Below are positions 36,542 to 45,714 of a stretch of DNA of 64,000 bases, piece after piece. The notes under the pieces are model-generated. The model had not been told where the DNA came from. It worked only from the letters and a program-made list of their open reading frames with translations, and did no database searches. Location: NCBI GenBank assembly GCA_039961735.1, contig JABRVX010000008.1, forward strand, positions 47,208-111,207, given 5' to 3'. The DNA comes from Fimbriimonadia bacterium. Lineage in GTDB: Bacteria; Armatimonadota; Fimbriimonadia; Fimbriimonadales; JABRVX01. The position numbers and the translations under genes are program-made. How positions within the stretch are numbered: position 1 is the stretch's first letter; each line of letters opens with the position of its first letter.

Positions 36542-37240
36542 ATGAACCGGCGCATCGAACCGACGGGTTTCACGCTCATCGAGTTGTTGGTCGTTATCGC
36601 AATCATTGCCATTCTTGCCGCGATACTGTTCCCGGTGTTCGCCGCCGCGCGATCCAAGGCGAAGCAGACGGAGTGCCTCAGCAACATCAACCAGCTCAAC
36701 AAGGGTATGTTGCTCTACGTTTCCGACTACGACGATCACATGATCACCTATCACTTTTTCAACTGGGCGGACGGCTTCGCGAACGACGTGAAGTCGGGTG
36801 CCGCGAACCGCTACATCAAATCGCCGGACGTGTTCCGCTGCCCGATGGACAACATGGAACGGTGGGGAGCAGGGGGCGTCAAGGTCAAGGGCACCTACAG
36901 CTACACCATCAACGGCTACCTAACAGGAAGCACTCCGTATAGCTGGAGCGACACGAAAATGGGCAAGGTGAAGATGAGCTACTTCCAGGAGCCCGCTCGC
37001 ACGCCCAGCTTCGTAGAAGAGAAAGGGATCAACGAGATCACTTGGGGAGACGCTGCCGACAACTACTGGGGCATCAACGATGCCCGCTTCGTGAACGTGG
37101 ACAAGACGGGTGGCCGCCACAGTGGCAAGAGCAACCTAGCGTATCTCGACGGTCACACGAAGACGGTGATACGAAACCTGGTGTGGATCAGCTCGCGGAA
37201 CGACGACGGCACATACTGGTGCTGCCCGCCTGTTAGGTAA
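36542..37240 (+). CDS. DUF1559-type prepilin-like protein (type II/IV pseudopilin)
   Basis: Protein of 232 residues from ATG 36542, with AGGAG upstream. The N-terminal prepilin signal is TGFTLIELLVVIAIIAILAA, with the Gly-Phe cleavage site and Glu at +5. It is followed by ILFPVFAAARSKAKQTECLS and LLYVSDYDDHM, the pattern of the large Armatimonadota/Planctomycetota families. The C-terminal half has the H-x-G-K-S-N-L-A-Y-L-D-G-H box (HSGKSNLAYLDGH) typical of DUF1559 proteins. It is exported, cleaved by a prepilin peptidase and probably built into a pseudopilus; no assembly genes are nearby. Confidence 0.9.
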   Translation: MNRRIEPTGFTLIELLVVIAIIAILAAILFPVFAAARSKAKQTECLSNINQLNKGMLLYVSDYDDHMITYHFFNWADGFANDVKSGAANRYIKSPDVFRCPMDNMERWGAGGVKVKGTYSYTINGYLTGSTPYSWSDTKMGKVKMSYFQEPARTPSFVEEKGINEITWGDAADNYWGINDARFVNVDKTGGRHSGKSNLAYLDGHTKTVIRNLVWISSRNDDGTYWCCPPVR

Positions 37241-37264
37241 CAGACCCGCCCTGCCCCGAATCTC

Positions 37265-37297
37265 TGCCCCCGCGCCACATGCTCCGGCGAGGGGGCA
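37265..37297. terminator. Bidirectional hairpin between convergent genes
   Basis: TGCCCCC (37265-37271) and CGCC (37273-37276) pair with GGCG (37286-37289) and GGGGGCA (37291-37297), with a nine-base loop and one unpaired base on each side. It lies between the prepilin gene and the oppositely oriented channel gene, so it can end both transcripts. Confidence 0.65.
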
Positions 37298-37334
37298 GTT
37301 GCACGGGCGCCCTCCCCGACTCAACGGTTTGCAC

Positions 37335-38168
37335 TTACGGGTTGCTCTGGGTGCCAGCCTGGCGCGCGAGGGTGGATTCAATGCGGTCCAGCGTGCCACG
37401 CATATCGGCAATGAGCGCCATCACGTCGTCATCGCCCACAGCCTCGGCTTCCTCTACTCGTCTCTCGAGTCGGGCGTTTTGCATGTTCTCCAGAATTACC
37501 GCGACGAATAGGTTGATCATAACGAACACCGCGACGAAGATGAAGCTGCCGAAGTAGAGCCAAGACCAAGCGTGGGTGGTCTCCGCGGTGTCATGGAGTT
37601 CCACCCACCCTTCTAGAGTCAACACCTTGAACAGCGTCATCAGCGATGCCCCGAGACTTCCCCAGCGCACAGGATCCGCGTCCGCGAAGGTGTGATAGCC
37701 GAGGATCGCATACACGTATAGCAGGAGTGCCAGCAGCAACACGACATTGGTGATGGCGGGGATCGAACGAAGCATAGTATCCACGATCAAGCGGAGGTCG
37801 GGGGCGACAGACACCAGACGAGCCACTCGCAACAGCCTGGCTACACGGGCTACCGTGGCAAACACACCTACGCTGGGAAGCAGAGACCCCGCAATTACCA
37901 GGAAGTCGAAGACGTTCCAGCCGTCCCGGAAGAAGCGGTGCACGCGCGGCCAGTGGGCCAGGATCCGCAGTACGATCTCCACTACGAAGATCGCTTGGAC
38001 CACCGAGTTGAAAGCGAGGAACAGGGCCTCATAGGCCTGCATCAGGCCAGGTGACGTCTCGAGGCCGACGACTACCGCCGTAAGTATGATGACACCGAGG
38101 ATGAACGTCTGGAACCGTGCGCCTTCTGTGAGGCGCTTGAGGGTCTCGGGCACGCACAGTCCTCCCAT
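37335..38168 (-). CDS. Voltage-gated cation channel, NaChBac-like
   Basis: Protein of 277 residues from ATG 38168. The reading frame continues far upstream but without homology. It has six membrane segments: S4 is ATVARVARLLRVARLVSV, with Arg at every third position, and the pore has LTLEGWVELHD before S6 (FIFVAVFVMINLFVAVILEN). A short C-terminal coiled coil (NARLERRVEEAEA ... ALIADMRGTLDRIE) would form the tetramer stalk. NaChBac-type sodium channels carry TLESW in the filter; here the Ser is Gly (TLEGW), so selectivity may differ. It is a single gene, convergent with the prepilin gene. Confidence 0.9.
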   Translation of the reverse strand: MGGLCVPETLKRLTEGARFQTFILGVIILTAVVVGLETSPGLMQAYEALFLAFNSVVQAIFVVEIVLRILAHWPRVHRFFRDGWNVFDFLVIAGSLLPSVGVFATVARVARLLRVARLVSVAPDLRLIVDTMLRSIPAITNVVLLLALLLYVYAILGYHTFADADPVRWGSLGASLMTLFKVLTLEGWVELHDTAETTHAWSWLYFGSFIFVAVFVMINLFVAVILENMQNARLERRVEEAEAVGDDDVMALIADMRGTLDRIESTLARQAGTQSNP

Positions 38169-38324
38169 GCAAAGATCTCGGAATGCCCGCGATCTTACCG
38201 AACCGGTGCACACGCGCCGTCGTGGGCGGAACGCTGCGGGCAATATCGGGGTTTTAACCTGTTGTACCGAGGCACGGCCTGACGGTGGTGCAGTCGGCAT
38301 CCTTTTCGCGAAGGGAATGGGATT

Positions 38325-41300
38325 ATGGGCACAGGCATCCGAACGATCGTCTTTTCTTCCTTGGTCCTCGTCGCCGGGTCGGCATTGGCTGCCGGCTCTG
38401 CTGCGGACCACTACAACCGTTATGAGTGGCGGGCCAACACCTTCACCCCCAGTGCGCAGGACCAAGCGACTATTGCCGTCGCCCCGGACGGCCAGATTAC
38501 GGTCGCGTGGGGCAGTCGCCGGCAGTTGGCCGGGCGCAGCGGTGTCTACTATCAGAAGTTCTCGCCCGATGGCATCGCGCTTGGAGGCGAACAGCCCGTC
38601 GGCATCTGGACCGAAAGCCATCTCGGCTTCCCCGCGCTTGCCTCGGCCCCGAGCGGCGAAACTTGGGCTGTTTGGCAGTCGTGGGGCCAGGACGGACACG
38701 GCAGCGGCGTCCTCCTCCGCAAGCTGGACGGCGGCGACGAGATCCTGGTCAACCAGACCTGGAAGGGTGACCAGTCTGACCCGGCGATTGCGATTGACCA
38801 GCAGGGCAGGATTGCCGTCGTGTGGCGCTCGCTGACATCGTCCAAAGCGAACCCACGGGTGTACGTGCGCCTTTTCGATTCCGCAGGTCGGCCGTTGACC
38901 GAGGAGATCCCGATGTCTGGGGAAGACCGCTTCGAGACCACGCCCGCTCTTGCATGGAGTGCGGATGGCTCCCTCGCTGTGGTCTTCGCAGTGTTCGACG
39001 CCGCACGCGAGCCCGCCGGCATCCATCTGCAACGCTTCCGAGCCAGCGGTGAACGCATCGGAACCGACATCCTGGTGTCTGGCGAACCTAAGAACAGCCA
39101 GGTCGAACCGGTGATTGCGGCCACCCGCCGTGGGTATGTAGTGGCGTGGCAGGACGCAGAGAGCGACGGTTCCGATTACGGTGTCATTGCTCGCAGGCTG
39201 GACCTTCGGGGCGAACCGATCTCGGCGCCCTTCGTGGTCAACTCCACCACTGCCGGTGTGCAGAACGGCGCGGACATAGCCGTTGCACCGGACGGCCACT
39301 TTGCCATCGCATGGAACTCCGAGGACGGTGACCGCAACGGTGTGTTCGTGCAGATGTTCGCATCGGACGGCACCCGGCTGGGCGGTGAGGTTCGGCTGAA
39401 CGATAGGACCGACGGCGACCAGTCGCTCCGGGCGGCAACCGGCTCGCGGCGGGTCGCATTCCTGCCCGATGGGCGACTGGTGTGCGCGTGGAGCGGCAAC
39501 GGGCCACAGGACAAGAACGGTACGTACGTGTCCATGCTGAGTCGCCGGTCGCTAAGTGTGAACGTCGCCGAGATGGGCGTAACACCCGTCATGCAGCCAG
39601 CCGCACCGAAGGTCGTCGCCGACGCGGCGAGCCCGCACATTCCACCCACCTTCGATCCGCTGGATGTCGAGCAGGAGGGTGAACGCGAGGTGACAATCGC
39701 GGGTGCCGACATCGGATTCCTAGGTATCACCTCCACGGGTTGGACTCCTCCCGATCCGCACCTCGCAGTGGGGCCGAACCACATCGTAGTCATGACTAAC
39801 GGCGCGATCGCATGGTTCACGAAGACTGGCACCAAACAGTATCAGACTCCCATCGAGGGTTCCACTGGCTTCTGGGGAAGCCTGGGCGCTACCGGATTCG
39901 TTTTCGACCCCGAGGTGTTGTACGACGAACTGTCCGGGCGCTTCTTCGCGATGGCCGCAGAAGGCTATGCTCCGAACAACAAGTCCTATGTACTGGTAGC
40001 AGTGTCCGACGATTCGGATCCGAACGGTACCTGGTACAAGTATCGCTTCGACACCTCGGCGCTGGCGGGCAACCTATTCGACTCGCCCAACATCGCGGTA
40101 GACCAGAACGTGGTGTACGTGACAGGTGACGGGTTCGGTATCGGCGCGAACTACCCAGTATATACATTCGATAAGGCGAGCTTGCTGGCTGGTTTGCCCC
40201 CTGCTATCAGCAAGTCCACCACGCTCAGCACTACCACGCAGTCTGCCGGCATGCCACCGGTCAGCTTCGACAATCCGCCCTACCTGTATCTGATCGAGCA
40301 CCAGGAGGGGAGCAGCCGCACGCAGGTTCGGTTGTTAGCCTTGAAGAACCCGCTCACCAGCCCGACCTTCGTCAGCGTCAACCTCACCGTTCCCGCCTAT
40401 AGCTCGCCCGGCACGCCCGTTCAGAAGGGAACGACTGTGCGGCCACAGACCTTCGATGCCAGGTTCTGGAGCGTGGCATATCGGAACGGCCATCTGTGGG
40501 CTGCGCACCACGTGAACTCGAATCCAGTGGAGTCGCGCTGGTACGAAATCGATATGCGTGGGTGGCCGGACTCCGGTCTCAACCCCGTACTCGTGCAGTC
40601 TGGTACGGCTAAGATTGACAGTGCGATCCACACCTTCTTCAACTCGATTACGGTGGACCCGGAGGGCAACGCGGCGATGACGTTTGCGCGCTCTTCCAGC
40701 AACGAGTACATCTCGATGGTCACCACCCACCGCTGGGCCTCCGACGCACTCGGCACTATGGGCCCGCATGTGATCCGAAAGGACTCCACTGGCCCGTACA
40801 CGACGGATAGGTGGGGTGACTATAGCGCAATCAACGTGGACCCCGCAGACCACCGCACTTTCTGGGCACACCATGAGTGGGCATCGGGCGGATGGCGCAC
40901 CTGGATCCAGGGCTTCAAGCCGGAAGCTACAATGACAGGTGCCGTGACACTGCAGAACCTGGTGCCCTCGCCCGCGGGTCGGGTCATCACCTTGGAGTTC
41001 CGACAGCCCAGCACGTTGAACGTGGTTGCTAGCTTCAACGCCGTGCTGGATGGCTCGGGCGGCTATACCGTGCCGGACGTGCTGACGGGCACCTATGACA
41101 TCGCCTTGAAGCACGGCACGTGGCTGCGGCAGGTGCGTCCTTCGCAGGTGGTAGCAGGCCCCGCGACTTCGGGCGTCAACTTCACACTGAGAAATGGTGA
41201 CGTGAACGACGACAACTCAGTGGATATCTCGGACCTCACGCTAGTTCTCACCAACTTCGGAGGAACGATGGGGCCCGCAGACCTGAATGCGGATGGCTCA

Positions 41301-41360
41301 GTGGATCTGTCCGACCTGAACATCATTCTCACCAACTTCGGCGTGGCGGGCGACCTGTAG
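38325..41360 (+). CDS. Large secreted repeat protein with C-terminal dockerin-like domain
   Basis: Protein of 1011 residues. A signal peptide (MGTGIRTIVFSSLVLVAGSA) is followed by about 400 residues of repeated beta-propeller-like units, each with a D-G-x-x-x-V-A-W core (ITVAWGSR, TWAVWQSW, IAVVWRS, YVVAWQD, FAIAWNS, LVCAWSG). A second domain follows (about 450-840; TPPDPHLAVGPNHIV, FDPEVLYDELSGRFF), then a small beta domain (about 870-950). The end (about 958-1008) is a dockerin-type pair of calcium loops, DVNDDNSVDISDLTLVL and DLNADGSVDLSDLNIIL. Enzymatic residues are not evident. It may bind surfaces or polymers. No cohesin partner is in the window. Confidence 0.75.
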   Translation: MGTGIRTIVFSSLVLVAGSALAAGSAADHYNRYEWRANTFTPSAQDQATIAVAPDGQITVAWGSRRQLAGRSGVYYQKFSPDGIALGGEQPVGIWTESHLGFPALASAPSGETWAVWQSWGQDGHGSGVLLRKLDGGDEILVNQTWKGDQSDPAIAIDQQGRIAVVWRSLTSSKANPRVYVRLFDSAGRPLTEEIPMSGEDRFETTPALAWSADGSLAVVFAVFDAAREPAGIHLQRFRASGERIGTDILVSGEPKNSQVEPVIAATRRGYVVAWQDAESDGSDYGVIARRLDLRGEPISAPFVVNSTTAGVQNGADIAVAPDGHFAIAWNSEDGDRNGVFVQMFASDGTRLGGEVRLNDRTDGDQSLRAATGSRRVAFLPDGRLVCAWSGNGPQDKNGTYVSMLSRRSLSVNVAEMGVTPVMQPAAPKVVADAASPHIPPTFDPLDVEQEGEREVTIAGADIGFLGITSTGWTPPDPHLAVGPNHIVVMTNGAIAWFTKTGTKQYQTPIEGSTGFWGSLGATGFVFDPEVLYDELSGRFFAMAAEGYAPNNKSYVLVAVSDDSDPNGTWYKYRFDTSALAGNLFDSPNIAVDQNVVYVTGDGFGIGANYPVYTFDKASLLAGLPPAISKSTTLSTTTQSAGMPPVSFDNPPYLYLIEHQEGSSRTQVRLLALKNPLTSPTFVSVNLTVPAYSSPGTPVQKGTTVRPQTFDARFWSVAYRNGHLWAAHHVNSNPVESRWYEIDMRGWPDSGLNPVLVQSGTAKIDSAIHTFFNSITVDPEGNAAMTFARSSSNEYISMVTTHRWASDALGTMGPHVIRKDSTGPYTTDRWGDYSAINVDPADHRTFWAHHEWASGGWRTWIQGFKPEATMTGAVTLQNLVPSPAGRVITLEFRQPSTLNVVASFNAVLDGSGGYTVPDVLTGTYDIALKHGTWLRQVRPSQVVAGPATSGVNFTLRNGDVNDDNSVDISDLTLVLTNFGGTMGPADLNADGSVDLSDLNIILTNFGVAGDL

Positions 41361-41384
41361 CTGCGCCGCAATCCGATCGTAGCT

Positions 41385-41414
41385 GGGGGTGCGTGGCTTC
41401 GGCCACGCACCCCC
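41385..41414 (+). terminator. UUCG-capped terminator after the dockerin gene
   Basis: GGGGGTGCGTGGC (41385-41397) and GCCACGCACCCCC (41402-41414) form a perfect 13-bp stem closed by a TTCG tetraloop, 24 bases after the stop. It is followed by CTCTCATT rather than a T-run. Confidence 0.8.
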
Positions 41415-41496
41415 CTCTCATTACACGGTCCAGACGGTCGTCTCGGCTTGGTGCGACGGCGACATGCTGTCCGACGAGGCCGAATGGCCTGTGAAT

Positions 41497-41674
41497 GTAA
41501 CCCTCGCCACTGCGAGTGGTGCGAGATAGAGAATCGCTGCCAACGGATGTCCCGCCTATACCTATGTCCCACTCTCCGTGAGTGGTGGGGCATGTGCGAG
41601 TAGCAGTCTCTCCGTATGCCGCCTCCCTTCCTCCTCGATTCATATCCCTGACCACTCGCATTGGTGAGGGATAC
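41497..41674. repeat. Imperfect inverted repeat pair, about 39 bases each
   Basis: The segment 41497-41536 and the reverse complement of 41636-41674 share GTA-CCCTC-CCA-TGCGAGTGGT and end in GAATCG, with a few substitutions. The arms are 99 bases apart, and a small stem (CCCACTC/GAGTGGTGGG, 41568-41589) lies between them. The whole could fold as a long hairpin or be a short mobile element (MITE-like). Confidence 0.5.
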
Positions 41675-41855
41675 TCGTCGTTGCCGTTCCAAGGAAGCGC
41701 TCGCCTGACCTTTTGGGCTGCACACCCTGCCGCTCGCACCCCCGGGATGACAGGGTGGGCGGATGGTGGCTGCTACTCCGTCTGCCGCGTCATCAGCAGG
41801 AGCAGCCGGCCATGCCCACCGGCAAAGGTGCTGCGAGGCAGGAAAACGGAGTGTG

Positions 41856-44075
41856 ATGGCGTACCGGGAGCGCATGGGGATCGTCGCGTCGCTGCTCGTG
41901 CTCACCGCCGTTCTCGTCCAAGCTGGCCTGACGAAGGACATCCAGGAGCGTCCGGGGGTCCAGCTCGTCACCCAGTCGGACAAGCTCCTCAAGCAGCGCG
42001 AGGAATACTTCGACCAGCTTCGCATCTCGCCCCAAGCGCCCGCGTGGCAGGCGCGCCGGTCCGCCTGGCTCGCCGCCCTCGAGTTGCCTTACTGGACCGA
42101 CGCGAAGGGCAACGTGCCCGCGTGGGAGTTCATCGGCCCCACCAAGCTGCGCGATGGATGGGGAGGATACGAGTGCGCCGGCCGCGTCAGCAGCATCGCG
42201 GTGGACCCGCGCAACACCAACCGCATCTATGTCGGCGCTTCGCACGGAGGAGTGTTCAAGAGCACCGACCGGGGTGCGAGCTGGGAGCCGCTCTCGGACT
42301 TCGAGGCGTCCCTCTCCTTCGGCTCGCTTGTTCTGGACCCTTTCAACCCGGACATCATCTACGCGGGCACGGGCGAGGCGCACGGCTCCGGCGACAGCTA
42401 CTTCGGTGCGGGGTTCCTTCGCTCGATGGATGCGGGCCGCACGTGGGAGCTGCTCGCCGAAGAGCACTTTGCGGGCGCATACTGGGCCAAGCTGATTGCC
42501 AGTCCGAAAATTCCTGGGCTGCTTCTCGCCGCGACCTCGCGCGGTTTGTTCCGCTCGCTGGACGGTGGTAACTCTTGGACGCGATTGCTCGAAGGCTACT
42601 TCCGCGACGTCGTCAACAGCCCCAAGCAACCGGATACCTACTACGCCTGCGGTGGCACTCCACCCAAGGAGGGCGTCTTCAAGACGACCGATTCGGGCAA
42701 CACGTGGGAGCTGCTGGGCGGCGGGCTGCGCGCACCCGGCACGTTCGGCCGTACCCAGCTCGCACAGTGCAGAGATGTGCCCAACACAGTGTACGTCTCC
42801 TATGTCACCGATGCAGGCATCGTCATGTATCGCACGGACGATGGAGGTCGCACCTGGATGCACCTCCCGAACGCACCTAACTACGGTAGCTGGTACTACA
42901 ACTTCCTGGCATGCGGTCCGGACGACCCGAAAGTGGTGTATGCGGCGGGATCGAGCTGCTTCCGAAGCCTGGACGGCGGCGAGACCTGGATCGACGCCGC
43001 GCGATCCTTCCAGTGGGGCGTACATCCCGACTGGCACGGGTACTCCTTCGACCCGCACGACCCCAAGGTGCTCTATGGCGGCACCGACGGTGGTATGTTC
43101 GTTACCTACGACCGCGGTGATACGTGGCGCGCAATCAACACCGGCCTCGCGAACATCCAGTTCGAGACCATCGGCACACACCCGTGGGACCCCTACGATG
43201 CTATCGGTGGCACTCAAGACAACGGCACGCTGAAGTATCGCGGCAACCCCGTTTGGCGTATCTCGGTGCAGGGCGACGGCGGTATCAGTCTATTCGACTA
43301 CAAGAACCCCAGTCGCGCCTATTCCACCTATGTCGGACTTGCCATGTATCAGTCCGATGACGGAGGCGAGAGCTGGCGGTCCATTGCGGATAGGATTGAC
43401 CGCACTGGCGCGCTGTTCTATGCACCCTATGCCATGGACCCGAACGATCCTAGGATCCTAGTGGCGGGCGCGCTCCGCGCCTCACGTACCACCGATGGGG
43501 GCGATACGTGGTCCGTAATCAGTGGTGACATCGGTCCCATCTCTGCCATCGGCATCGCCTACGGGAAGTCCGAGGTAATCTACTGCGGCAATAGGTGGGG
43601 TCGGATGTGGGTCACGCCGAACACGGGAGAACAGTGGTATGACATCTCCTCGGGTCTGCCATCCCAGTGGATCACGTGGGTGGCCGTGGACCCCCGATCG
43701 CCGCGCAGGGTTATCGTCGGCCTGGCCGGATTCGGTAACAAGCACGTGTTCCTCACCGAGAACGCCGGGGGTTCCTGGCGTAGCATAGACGACAACCTGC
43801 CGGATGCTCCGGTCCGCCACATCGCCATTGACCCCACTCGCCCGGACGACGTCTACGTGGCGCTCGATTGCAGCGTGTTCGTGTCGAACACTGGCGGCGG
43901 GCAGTGGAAGCGTTTCGGGAAGGGTATCCCGCATACACCGGTCGAGAGTCTATCGCTCAACCGGCGCACAGGCTACCTGACGGCTGCCACGCACGGCCGC
44001 GGGGCCTGGCGCATCCCCCTGCCTTCCTACAAGTCGCCCGGTAGCGCCGGGCAGGTAACGGCACCGACGCCGTGA
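41856..44075 (+). CDS. Secreted BNR/sortilin-type repeat protein
   Basis: Protein of 739 residues from ATG 41856. A signal peptide (MGIVASLLVLTAVLVQAGLT) is followed by a long series of photosystem-stability/sortilin-like propeller blades, each with the Asp-box-like S-x-D-x-G-x-x-W core: KSTDRGASWEPL, RSMDAGRTWELL, RSLDGGNSWTRL, KTTDSGNTWELL, RTDDGGRTWMHL, RSLDGGETWID, QSDDGGESWRSI, RTTDGGDTWSV. Such proteins are often annotated as glycosyl hydrolases, but no catalytic residues are evident. The 3' end lies 12 bases from the convergent prepilin gene. A degenerate copy of its last 17 codons occurs at 47581-47630. Confidence 0.8.
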   Translation: MAYRERMGIVASLLVLTAVLVQAGLTKDIQERPGVQLVTQSDKLLKQREEYFDQLRISPQAPAWQARRSAWLAALELPYWTDAKGNVPAWEFIGPTKLRDGWGGYECAGRVSSIAVDPRNTNRIYVGASHGGVFKSTDRGASWEPLSDFEASLSFGSLVLDPFNPDIIYAGTGEAHGSGDSYFGAGFLRSMDAGRTWELLAEEHFAGAYWAKLIASPKIPGLLLAATSRGLFRSLDGGNSWTRLLEGYFRDVVNSPKQPDTYYACGGTPPKEGVFKTTDSGNTWELLGGGLRAPGTFGRTQLAQCRDVPNTVYVSYVTDAGIVMYRTDDGGRTWMHLPNAPNYGSWYYNFLACGPDDPKVVYAAGSSCFRSLDGGETWIDAARSFQWGVHPDWHGYSFDPHDPKVLYGGTDGGMFVTYDRGDTWRAINTGLANIQFETIGTHPWDPYDAIGGTQDNGTLKYRGNPVWRISVQGDGGISLFDYKNPSRAYSTYVGLAMYQSDDGGESWRSIADRIDRTGALFYAPYAMDPNDPRILVAGALRASRTTDGGDTWSVISGDIGPISAIGIAYGKSEVIYCGNRWGRMWVTPNTGEQWYDISSGLPSQWITWVAVDPRSPRRVIVGLAGFGNKHVFLTENAGGSWRSIDDNLPDAPVRHIAIDPTRPDDVYVALDCSVFVSNTGGGQWKRFGKGIPHTPVESLSLNRRTGYLTAATHGRGAWRIPLPSYKSPGSAGQVTAPTP

Positions 44076-44087
44076 TTCCACCTACCG

Positions 44088-44819
44088 CTATTCGGAGCAG
44101 TCCTGGCCGGCCTCTTGGCAGTTCTTGCAGCAGGCATACTTGTTCATACACAACGGGATATACGAGAATCCCATGTTGGTTTGCATGTGCTCCACGATGC
44201 GATACGTCCGCACCGAAGTGTCCAGCCGACAGCGTAGCACCTTCGGCGGGAAGTTCACCGGCGGTGGTCTGACCGGCTTGTCGTGTTCAGTGTCCGGAAC
44301 GGCGTCCCCGAGCGGCCGCTGGCGGGGCAGCATCTGGAAGCCCGCGTCGTGCAGGGATACCAGGATGACAGGTGCAGCCGGAATGTCCTTCCAGTAGTTC
44401 CTCCAGACCGAATCGGGGTCACGCCACAAGACTCCCGGAGAGTCCGCCACGAAGTAGTTTGCAGAGACTCCGACCACCTGCCGGCAGTACACGTAGTCTC
44501 CGAGAAATGGAACTTCCTCTCGAGGCGCGTTGTCCATCTCAGTACGCGTTGCCATCTTGTGTGGGTAGTAGGCGATGGCTCTGACCGCCGGGTTCTTCAA
44601 AAGCGGCCTAGGGTCGAAGGGCGGAAGACGCAGGTGGTTGTCCTCCATGTAGACATTGACCGCTTGTGCGAGCTGCCGCATGTTACTCACGATCTGAGCG
44701 TTCTGCCCACGTTTCCGCGCACCATAGATCACCGGGTAAAGAATCGCAGCGAGCGCGGCGATTACCGCGATGACAACGAGTAGCTCTATCAGTGTTAGCC
44801 CGACACTAGCCTTGCGCAT
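44088..44819 (-). CDS. Prepilin-like protein with a cysteine-rich C-terminus
   Basis: Protein of 243 residues from ATG 44819, with GGAGGTG seven bases upstream. The prepilin leader is VGLTLIELLVVIAVIAALAA (Gly cleavage, Glu at +5), followed by a long mainly hydrophilic pilin-like domain with NMRQLAQAVNVYMEDNH. The last 20 residues hold six cysteines (LCMNKYACCKNCQEAGQDCSE region), which is unusual for this family. It is the last gene of the minus-strand cassette that begins with two thiol-redox genes, so disulfide formation in the tail is a reasonable inference. Confidence 0.85.
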   Translation of the reverse strand: MRKASVGLTLIELLVVIAVIAALAAILYPVIYGARKRGQNAQIVSNMRQLAQAVNVYMEDNHLRLPPFDPRPLLKNPAVRAIAYYPHKMATRTEMDNAPREEVPFLGDYVYCRQVVGVSANYFVADSPGVLWRDPDSVWRNYWKDIPAAPVILVSLHDAGFQMLPRQRPLGDAVPDTEHDKPVRPPPVNFPPKVLRCRLDTSVRTYRIVEHMQTNMGFSYIPLCMNKYACCKNCQEAGQDCSE

Positions 44820-44840
44820 ACAACACCTCCACATATGCAC

Positions 44841-45272
44841 CTAGCGGTCGTTCCGCCGTACACAGCCGATCATCCACGCGAAGACAGATCCTGATCCTAC
44901 GGACAGAATCGGTAGTGTGAAGAGCCACATGAGCGCCGAGACCGGGTACTCGCGGAATCGGTCCACCACCCGATCGAGGCCCGCGAACACGATGGGCATG
45001 AGTGCGAGCGAGGTTCCTATAGACAGCACCGCGGCTGCTATGATGCCTCGCCAGCCCCAGCGACGCTCCAGCGGCGCAACCACGAGGGCAGTCCACAAGG
45101 TGGCGATCAGCACGATGGAAGTCGGTCCTGTGTGACCACGATACTCGCCAAGCATATAGAAGCAGGCAGCAGCGAACACGCCGAATGCGAATGCTGCGGC
45201 CGCTCCTAGCGCCAGGCACCGGTATATTGGCCGCCACGATCGAATCTCATCCGCCAGTCCGCCCGTCCCCAA
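44841..45272 (-). CDS. Small four-helix membrane protein, paralogue A
   Basis: Protein of 143 residues with a TTG start and a GAGGAG site upstream. It has four hydrophobic segments. The stretch FGVFAAACFYMLGEYRG, LWTALVVAPLERRWG and TLPILSVGSGSVF are shared with the adjacent paralogue B. I do not recognise a family. It may be a membrane partner of the cassette's secreted products. Confidence 0.65.
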   Translation of the reverse strand: MGTGGLADEIRSWRPIYRCLALGAAAAFAFGVFAAACFYMLGEYRGHTGPTSIVLIATLWTALVVAPLERRWGWRGIIAAAVLSIGTSLALMPIVFAGLDRVVDRFREYPVSALMWLFTLPILSVGSGSVFAWMIGCVRRNDR

Positions 45273-45297
45273 TCAACGCTCCTCGTCGGATGTACCG

Positions 45298-45714
45298 CTA
45301 GTGCCCACGCATTGCCCGCTCCATCAGTGTATAGACCGTCGACGTGCCGACGGATAGGAGCGGCAATGTCGTGACGTACAGAATAGTATAGAAGAGCTCG
45401 GTGGCCATGTGCTCCGCGGTAAGCTGGCCCGTGTACACAGAGAACGACAGCCACAAGGTTGCTGCTAGCAAGGTGGCATATGCTATTGCTGCGCGGCCGT
45501 ACCTGTTGTGCAGAGGAGCGACAACTGCAGCGCCCCACAAAGCAGCGATGATGGCGATCTCCCATGGCCTACCACGGTACTGCCCAACCAAATAGTACCC
45601 CACCGATGCAAACACCCCAAAGGAAGCGCCGGCAGCGGCGCCGACAGCCGGAACACGGACCCATGCAGGCCATGCCCTCACCTCGTCCCAAATGCCGCGA
45701 TACCTAACGTCCAC
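45298..45714 (-). CDS. Small four-helix membrane protein, paralogue B
   Basis: Protein of 138 residues with a GTG start behind a GAGGAA site. Four membrane segments align with paralogue A throughout: FGVFASVGYYLVGQYRG, LWGAAVVAPLHNRYG, TLPLLSVGTSTVY. The two genes lie in tandem, 25 bases apart, and clearly arose by duplication. Function is unknown. Confidence 0.65.
   Translation of the reverse strand: MDVRYRGIWDEVRAWPAWVRVPAVGAAAGASFGVFASVGYYLVGQYRGRPWEIAIIAALWGAAVVAPLHNRYGRAAIAYATLLAATLWLSFSVYTGQLTAEHMATELFYTILYVTTLPLLSVGTSTVYTLMERAMRGH

Larger units (their letters stand above)
41361..41855 (+). other. 495-base intergenic region: terminator then structured inverted repeats; no gene seen
   Basis: No convincing coding frame is present. 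The first part holds a terminator (41385-41414). The middle holds a pair of imperfect inverted repeats (listed separately) enclosing a smaller hairpin (41568-41589). The remaining 180 bases before the BNR gene are GC-rich without recognised elements. Confidence 0.6.

Noticed and set aside
41793..43217. Minus-strand open frame of 474 codons opposite the BNR gene
   Set aside because: The repeated composition mirrors the BNR repeats on the plus strand; there is no independent evidence of coding.
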